Shown here: positions 7,527-11,536 of the stretch, piece after piece
Layout: the number at the start of each line of letters is the position of its first letter
Position numbering within the stretch: the stretch's first letter is position 1
NCBI GenBank assembly: GCA_026770585.1
Contig: MU647179.1
Span: 24,278 to 35,813 of the forward strand
Length of the DNA: 11,536 nt
Origin: Baffinella frigidus
Taxonomy: Eukaryota > Cryptophyceae > Cryptomonadales > Baffinellaceae
Direction of reading: 5' to 3'
Notes under the pieces: generated by a model
Databases searched by the model: none
Told to the model about the DNA's origin: nothing
Seen by the model: only the letters and a program-made list of their open reading frames with translations
Position numbers and translations under genes: made by a program

Positions 7527-9431
7527 ATGTGGTCCGCGAAAAAGACCCCGGCCGAAGTTGCCGCCGAAAAGGTCCGTGCACCCCCCCCCCACCTCCTCAC
7601 CCCAACGTTCCGGGGCGCCCTCCAGGGCGCCCCCCGCACCGCCACACGCACCGCCGCGGGTTCGAAGATCGCTTTGCGTGCGGAGAGCTCTATGCCGAAC
7701 CGGCGTTCGTCCTCCTTACTGTCGATGTCTGACGACCGCACGGGGCGCGCCTTGGCAGGTGAACGCGCTGTGCGAGCACGCTTACGCTGGCAGCTTGGTC
7801 GCTACCAAGGTCGCTGTCACGGCCGAAACCGACGCCAACCAGACGGCAACGGCGGGCATCTGCAAAGGGCTTACGCCGCTCTGCTCGGCGGCGAAGGGAA
7901 ACACGGACACCGACGAGGTTGTCAAGTACCTTCTCGACCACCGCACCAAGATCGTCCCGGCGAAGACGGGCAAGCTCGTGTTCCACACGGAGGTCAACAT
8001 GATGGCGGTACTGCCCCAAAACCTGCTGACTTGGCTAGAAGGTGTAATGCAGAGCCTTGTTGTGATCAACTGAGGATGCGCCTGATTGGACCGCTGTATC
8101 TTTTGGCAGGACGGCCGGGCTCCGCTGCACTACGCCGCGGCTGCAGGCAACGCCAAGATCGTCAAGATGCTCCTGGAGCAGAATGCGGATGTCGATCTCC
8201 TCGCCACCGGCCCGGCAACGGCCGCCCACAAGGTAAAAAGCCAGAACCTGGCCTTGGGTTCAGCCAAGGGATTGCACGCCACGGGATCATTGTTTGATGA
8301 ATCGCTGGGTGAATGGCCGGCTAGGGGTGCCGGAAATAGGATGACCTGAGACCCAGATCCTGAGACCCAGAACCCGGAAATAGCCACTCAGACCCCCCAC
8401 AACCTGATCTCTGAGCGAAGCCCAATCCCCAAACGGCAGGGGAAGACGCCGCTCTTTCTCGCTGTGACGAACACGCAGATCAACGTCTCCAAGCTGGCCA
8501 TCGATGAGAGAGAGGAGCTGAAGAAGCACGGCAACGTCGTGAAGATCCTGCTTGCACACAACGCCGACGTCAAGTCGACCTTCGATTTCAAGATCGGCCT
8601 TGAAAAGAGGAAGGTGCGAGCCCCGAGTCAACCGGGAAACTGCGAGACTGTGACGTCTCTCTGACTACAGTGTTGACCAACCCCCGTGTTTCCCCGAGAG
8701 TCTATCTGTGTGTTCACCGTGGGCCATCTTTGGGTTCACCATGCAACATCTCATATGAATGTAGCGTTTGTTGAAAGGTGTCTCGCTTGATGAAAACATC
8801 CTTGCTGGTTTGATCTCCGTGCATGTCAGCAGGCCAGCGACGCACCTGAAGAAGAACCTCTCAAACGTCTTCGCAGGAGGATTGGACGGTGCTGCATGAG
8901 GCCGTGGAGAAGCTCGACCACGACATGGTCAAAGCGATTCTCAGCAGCGTCGACGGCAAGGGTCTGCTTGCAGCCACGGCCAAAATCACCGGCTCAGTGC
9001 AGGTGCGTGAGCAGGACCTTTTCTCCCTCCACAACTTAACCTGTCTTTAACGCGACAAATTCTTTGGGTATTAATTTACTGGGTACATCTGTAGCTCAAG
9101 AAAGCGGATTTTCACCAAAGCACTCTTGAAGTGATGCCACGGACGCGCTGAGTCTGATGCATGACAATCCCCGCAGGAAAACGTCTTCAGCTTCCGAACC
9201 CCCTACGACGTGGCCTTGCACAAGGCGACCAACGCGAAGGACGAGAAGCAGAAGCAGCTTGCAGACAAGATTGAGCAGACGCTCAAAGAGGTGCGAACAA
9301 CCCATTGTTTTCCTTTTCCCTTTCCCCAAAAACCCAAACCATAAACCCCAAATCCCAAACCCTCAACCCTCAACCCTCAACGCTCAACGCTCAACGCTCA
9401 ACCCTCAACCCTCAACCCTCAACCCTGAACC

Positions 9432-9463
<32 letters not shown>

Positions 9464-10629
9464 ACCCTATCCCTTATGTGCCTGGGTCATCCTGAGATGA
9501 CAAAAGGCTCAAATGTCAACTTTGGCATTTTCTAATTAGGCCGCCTCTTAATGGAAATTATGAAAAAAACACCAGCTTGTCAGGCTCGCTAAGCTGAACA
9601 AATTGAGTAATTGGTGCTCAACGAATTGAGAAATTCCTGATTTATGAGACCCGGAAAACCGTCCTCCGCTAAATTGGAATCCCTACACCTGATTCCTGCT
9701 AAAAAAAATGATCACGTACCTTTTTCGGCAGATAAGGGATACCCCAAACCCTAAAACCCCTACACCCTCAACCCTACAAACAGGAGATCGTGCCGGGGTT
9801 CTCAGCACACGCGTCCGGGCGGATCCACGCGGGGGACATTGTCATGGCTGTCGACCCTAAACCCTCAACCCTCAACCAGGCTGAGGCCGCACCGGCGGCG
9901 GAGGAGAACGCCGCGCCGTCTGCTGCCGAGACGGCTGCGGATGTAAACCCTCAACCCTAAACACTCAACAACCCTCAGCCCTAAACATTAAACACACACC
10001 CTCAACCCTAAACCCTTAGCCCTAAACTCAAAACCCTTGACCCTGAACCAGGCCGAAAAGGCTGCGGCGAAGGCGGCGAAGGCGGCGAAGGCGAGCCTCA
10101 AGAGGAAGGAAAAGAAGGCCGAGGTAACGTGTAGGGTGTGTTGCGGCATAGTGTCCGCGCACGAGAAGCGCGGATGCTGTGCTAGCCTGCGCGGTTTGCC
10201 TTTTCTCTGCAACCAATATGGGGGGTACCTCGCTCATAAGAGACAGCCCTCTCCTCGGAACCTACAGTGGGACTATGCCTAGGGCCCTATGGTGTTCCTA
10301 GGGGGGGGCAGTTTCTTATGAGCGAGGTACCCCTGTACACAACATCCGCGCGGATGCTGTGCTAGCCGGCGCGGGTGTGCCTAAACCCTACACCCTACAC
10401 CCTACACCCTACACCCTACACCCTACACCCTACACCCTACACCCTACACCCTACACCCTACACCCTACACCCTACTCCCTACACCCTACACCCTACACCC
10501 TACACCCTACACCCTCAACCCTAAACTCTAAAACAGTCACCGGCGGCGGCGGAGGCGAACAAGAAGAGGAAATCATCCGTCGACGTGGACGGCGGCGGCG
10601 CCTCTTCTTCCACTTCCAACGGAAACTAG
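7527..10629 (+). CDS. Ankyrin-repeat protein with PDZ-like fragment and Lys/Ala-rich tail, nine exons
   Basis: Proposed exons: 7527-7571, 7759-7992, 8110-8232, 8440-8613, 8877-9002, 9177-9290, 9784-9942, 10052-10123, 10537-10629, joined by GT-AG introns that all fall in phase 0; the product is about 379 aa. Ankyrin-type repeats: about 52-84 (GLTPLCSAAKGN), 94-126 (DGRAPLHYAAAAGNAKIVKM, best match to the TPLH consensus), 135-180 (GKTPLFLAV, with an inserted charged helix), 193-225 (DWTVLHEAVEKLDHDMVKAI), and a weak fifth at 235-272 (FRTPYDVALHKA). Residues 277-296 (GFSAHASGRIHAGDIVMAVD) match the middle of a PDZ domain, but the rest of that domain is missing. The tail is Ala/Glu- then Lys-rich, with basic clusters SLKRKEKK (340-347) and NKKRK (357-361), suggesting nuclear or nucleic-acid contact. 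Ankyrin repeats bind proteins; the partner is unknown. Start: MWSAKKTPAEVAAEK is chosen for codon style. Alternatively an ATG at 7396 reads straight into exon 2 if the first intron is retained. Exons could be missing in the larger introns. Confidence 0.8.
9325..9475. repeat. Telomere-like array inside an intron, CCCTCAA type
   Basis: Lies in the sixth intron (9291-9783) of the ankyrin gene. Opens with CCCCAAA/CCCAAAC units, then about 15 units dominated by CCCTCAA, with a patch of three CGCTCAA variants and one CCCTGAA. Same strand orientation as all other arrays here. ORFs across it (Thr-Leu-Asn-Pro-Gln-Pro-Ser repeats) are repeat artefacts. Confidence 0.9.
9742..9783. repeat. Telomere-like sequence forming the acceptor end of the sixth intron
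   Basis: CCCCAAACCCTAAAACCCCT followed by ACACCCTCAACCCTACAAACAG and then the exon codon GAG (9784). The branch-like, pyrimidine-bearing 3' end of this intron consists of degenerate C-strand heptamers. Confidence 0.75.
9853..9878. repeat. Short telomere-like stretch read in frame within exon 7
   Basis: ACCCTAAACCCTCAACCCTC then AACCA sits inside the open frame of exon 7 and encodes PKPSTLNQ directly after the PDZ-like GDIVMAVD. The surrounding bases also form a possible ultrashort intron, GTCGAC at 9850 to CAG at 9879 (30 nt, frame-preserving). Reading through is the simpler model because 30 nt is below usual intron sizes. Confidence 0.7.
9943..10051. repeat. Intron made end to end of telomere-like sequence
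   Basis: The seventh intron of the ankyrin gene, 109 nt from GTAAAC at 9943 to CCAG at 10051. Nearly all of it is degenerate CCCTAAA/CCCTCAA sequence, including the donor (G followed by TAAACCCTCAACCCTAAA) and the acceptor (CCCTTGACCCTGAACCAG). Flanking exons join in phase 0 as GAT then GCC. Confidence 0.8.
10168..10374. repeat. 27-bp direct repeats flanking MITE copy F
   Basis: GCGCGGATGCTGTGCTAGCC (10168-10187), then a variable base and GCGCGG, recurs at 10348-10374 with a single mismatch over 27 bp. The copies bracket the MITE inside the last intron and are spaced exactly 180 bp apart. Confidence 0.85.
10217..10338. repeat. Hairpin MITE family, copy F (intronic)
   Basis: Left arm GGTACCTCGCTCATAAG (10224-10240) with the terminal TACAGGGG eroded to TATGGGGG. 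The right arm CTTATGAGCGAGGTACCCCT then GTA is intact. The interior has CCTACAGTGGGACTATGCCT and CCTAGGGGGGGG. It sits in the eighth intron (10124-10536) of the ankyrin gene, so transcription would place the hairpin in the pre-mRNA. Confidence 0.85.
10380..10536. repeat. Telomere-like array ending at the last splice acceptor, CCCTACA type
   Basis: About 18 near-perfect tandem CCCTACA heptamers (one CCCTACT variant), flanked by CCTAAA before and by CCCTCAACCCTAAACTCTAA then AACAG after. The final CAG is the acceptor of the last intron; the exon starts with TCA at 10537. This is the most homogeneous array in the window. Confidence 0.9.
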
Positions 10630-10720
10630 GCTTCTCCTCCCTAGTCCTGTGAACCAGGGCCCCTCATCCCGAGGCGGGCCCGTCGTTATGACTGTGCTCT
10701 GACACGCTCGGGAAACAGCT

Positions 10721-10930
10721 GTAGTTGGTTCTGCCTGATCCTAGGGACAGGCGTCCATTCTCCCCCCTGCGGGGTAGTCGTTTTTTTCACGTCACTTCGT
10801 GCACAGACCACGATCTCAAGTAGTTGGCTCTGCCTGATCCTAGGGACAGGCTCCATTCTCTCAGACACCCCTCAGGGGTAGTCGTTTTTTTCACCCCCCA
10901 GGGGTAGTCGTTTTCCCACGTCGCTTCGTG
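10721..10930. repeat. Direct repeats in the 3' flank of the ankyrin gene
   Basis: GTAGTTGGTTCTGCCTGATC followed by CTAGGGACAGG and CCATTCTC (10721-10762) recurs at 10820-10860 with one substitution and a small indel. GGGGTAGTCGTTTT follows at 10771, 10875 and 10901. CACGTC.CTTCGTG occurs at 10789-10802 and 10917-10930. The pattern indicates a roughly 100-bp unit duplicated and partly triplicated, probably in the 3' UTR or just beyond. Confidence 0.75.
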
Positions 10931-10937
10931 AAAACAA

Positions 10938-10991
10938 AAAATCCGGTTCCGTTAGTTGAGCAACGGTGCTCTCTGCAGAGCACCGGATTTT
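10938..10991. other. Potential Y-shaped (three-stem) fold
   Basis: Outer stem AAAATCCGGT/ACCGGATTTT (10938-10947/10982-10991) is 10 bp and perfect. It encloses CCGTT/AACGG (10949-10953/10962-10966) and GCTCT/AGAGC (10968-10972/10977-10981). Together these form a compact three-way junction in RNA or extruded DNA. The core bases of a hammerhead ribozyme are absent. Function unknown. Confidence 0.45.
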
Positions 10992-11011
10992 CGCGGTCGT
11001 GGGTTCGTTTT

Positions 11012-11017
11012 AATAAA
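11012..11017 (+). promoter_or_regulatory. Possible polyadenylation signal AATAAA
   Basis: AATAAA lies 383 nt after the ankyrin gene's stop codon, with a T-rich stretch just before it. It is the only canonical hexamer I noticed in the near 3' flank. Whether this organism uses AATAAA is not known, so this is positional guesswork. Confidence 0.2.
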
Positions 11018-11211
11018 CGATGCTGAAATGCAATGTGCGGTGCTCCCCCCCTAGGCCTGCTGGAAAACGGAAGGCTCCCACGGGGTTGCGTTCACTTGAT
11101 TTTGAGGTTTTTGTTTGGTGGTGCGGGTCGATTCGATTTAATCCAGTCGGGTTCTTGTATTCGAGAAACGGTGTTCTTGGTCTCGAAGCGAGAAGAGGGG
11201 GAGAATCAAAA

Positions 11212-11345
11212 TGTGAGGACGGGGTCCTGGACGGGCCCGCCTCAGCTTATGGAGTAAAGGCATCACAGAACTGAACCTGGGTATAGGACTCACCCTTGGA
11301 GCCCTTTTCCCCTGAGGCGGGCCCGTCCAGGACCCCGTCCTCACA
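11212..11345. mobile_element. 134-bp element with perfect 34-bp inverted repeats and 5-bp target duplication
   Basis: The left arm begins TGTGAGGACGGGGTCCTGGA (11212-11245) and the right arm 11312-11345 is its exact complement over 34 bp, with 66 bp between. CAAAA directly borders both ends (11207-11211 and 11346-11350), as a target-site duplication should. The zero divergence between arms suggests a young insertion. It has no coding capacity, so it would need a transposase supplied elsewhere. Part of the arm, GAGGCGGGCCCGTC, also occurs at 10671-10684. Confidence 0.82.
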
Positions 11346-11380
11346 CAAAAACATGGCCCCGCACCACGAGAGGTTCCCAA

Positions 11381-11498
11381 GTGGTACCTCGCTCATAAGA
11401 AAGCGCACCCCCCCTAGGACCACCGTAGGGCCTTAGACATAGGTCTACGGTAGGATCCTAGGGGGGCGCAGGTTCTTATGAGCGAGGCACCCCTGTAC
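11381..11498. repeat. Hairpin MITE family, copy G
   Basis: Left arm GGTACCTCGCTCATAAGAAA (11383-11402) with the outer CAGGGG lost. Right arm TTCTTATGAGCGAGGCACCC then CTGTACA. The interior CCTAGGACCACCGTAGGGCC and TCTACGGTAGGATCCTAGGG follows the family pattern. Non-coding. Confidence 0.85.
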
Positions 11499-11536
11499 AT
11501 GTAGGCTTATCTATGGCTCTGCGGAGGTCCTGGGTG

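Noticed and set aside
7572-7758. Reading the first intron as coding from the ATG at 7396
   Set aside because: The frame is open, but the Arg/Pro-rich product, the C run and the good AAG|GT..GGCAG|G borders favour an intron. Kept as an alternative in the gene entry.
10387-10515. Long open frames reading Tyr-Thr-Leu-His-Pro repeats (and Thr-Leu-Asn-Pro-Gln-Pro-Ser repeats at 9330-9475)
   Set aside because: Heptamer arrays without stop-containing permutations stay open in several frames. They lie inside introns of a well-supported gene.
10938-10991. Hammerhead ribozyme
   Set aside because: The three stems meet with almost no unpaired bases, so the conserved CUGAUGA and GAAA core is absent.
10948-11003. 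tRNA-like sequence (TAGTTGAGC.. and GTGGGTTCG)
   Set aside because: The anticodon stem cannot form five pairs with a seven-base loop, and after GGGTTCG the T arm and acceptor stem do not close.

Overview
The window looks like nuclear DNA of a unicellular eukaryote, most likely an alga or algal relative. The evidence is a multi-exon gene with eight GT-AG introns, an intergenic space full of small inverted-repeat elements, and many interstitial arrays of CCCTAAA-type heptamers, the C-rich strand of TTTAGGG telomeres (plants, green algae, chromerids, dinoflagellates and others). The uniform GT-AG introns argue mildly against a dinoflagellate. A chromerid-like genome would fit, but this is a guess from style, not an identification. 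No rRNA, tRNA, CRISPR or prokaryotic operon structure was seen.

Layout. 1-367: purine-rich DNA that may be the last two exons of a Lys/Glu-rich protein running in from the left. 440-1810: a nest of small inverted-repeat elements: five copies of one hairpin MITE family (A-E; C is a half copy), a related element with CAGGG ends, a hairpin inside copy C, and a 149-bp near-perfect fold-back element just 3' of a gene. 1832-3130 (minus): an intronless 432-aa ORF of unknown function. 3131-4030: gene-free, with a GGTAAC/GTTACC-rich palindromic repeat. 4045-4470: degenerate CCTAAAGGA repeats and a 38-bp direct repeat pair around a perfect 20-bp palindrome. 4733-5300 and 6103-6246: degenerate telomere-like arrays. 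6250-7400: gene-free, with palindromes built on TACGAAGCTTCGTA and 22-bp tandem repeats. 7527-10629 (plus): the best-supported gene, nine exons encoding about 379 aa, with ankyrin repeats, a PDZ-like fragment and a Lys/Ala-rich tail. 10640-11536: 3' flank with direct repeats, a Y-shaped potential RNA fold, a 134-bp element with perfect 34-bp inverted repeats and a 5-bp target duplication, and the seventh MITE copy.

The most interesting feature is inside the ankyrin gene. Its ANK half has ordinary introns. In its 3' half every intron ends in a telomere-like C-strand array, one intron is made of such sequence from donor to acceptor, and a short telomere-like stretch is read in frame through an exon where a PDZ-like core breaks off. 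The C-strand heptamer carries branch-point-like CTAAC/CTCAAC and a pyrimidine context, so it looks like a ready-made 3' splice site. This suggests telomere-repeat insertion as a source or remodeller of introns. The genes show no evident functional partnership with one another.
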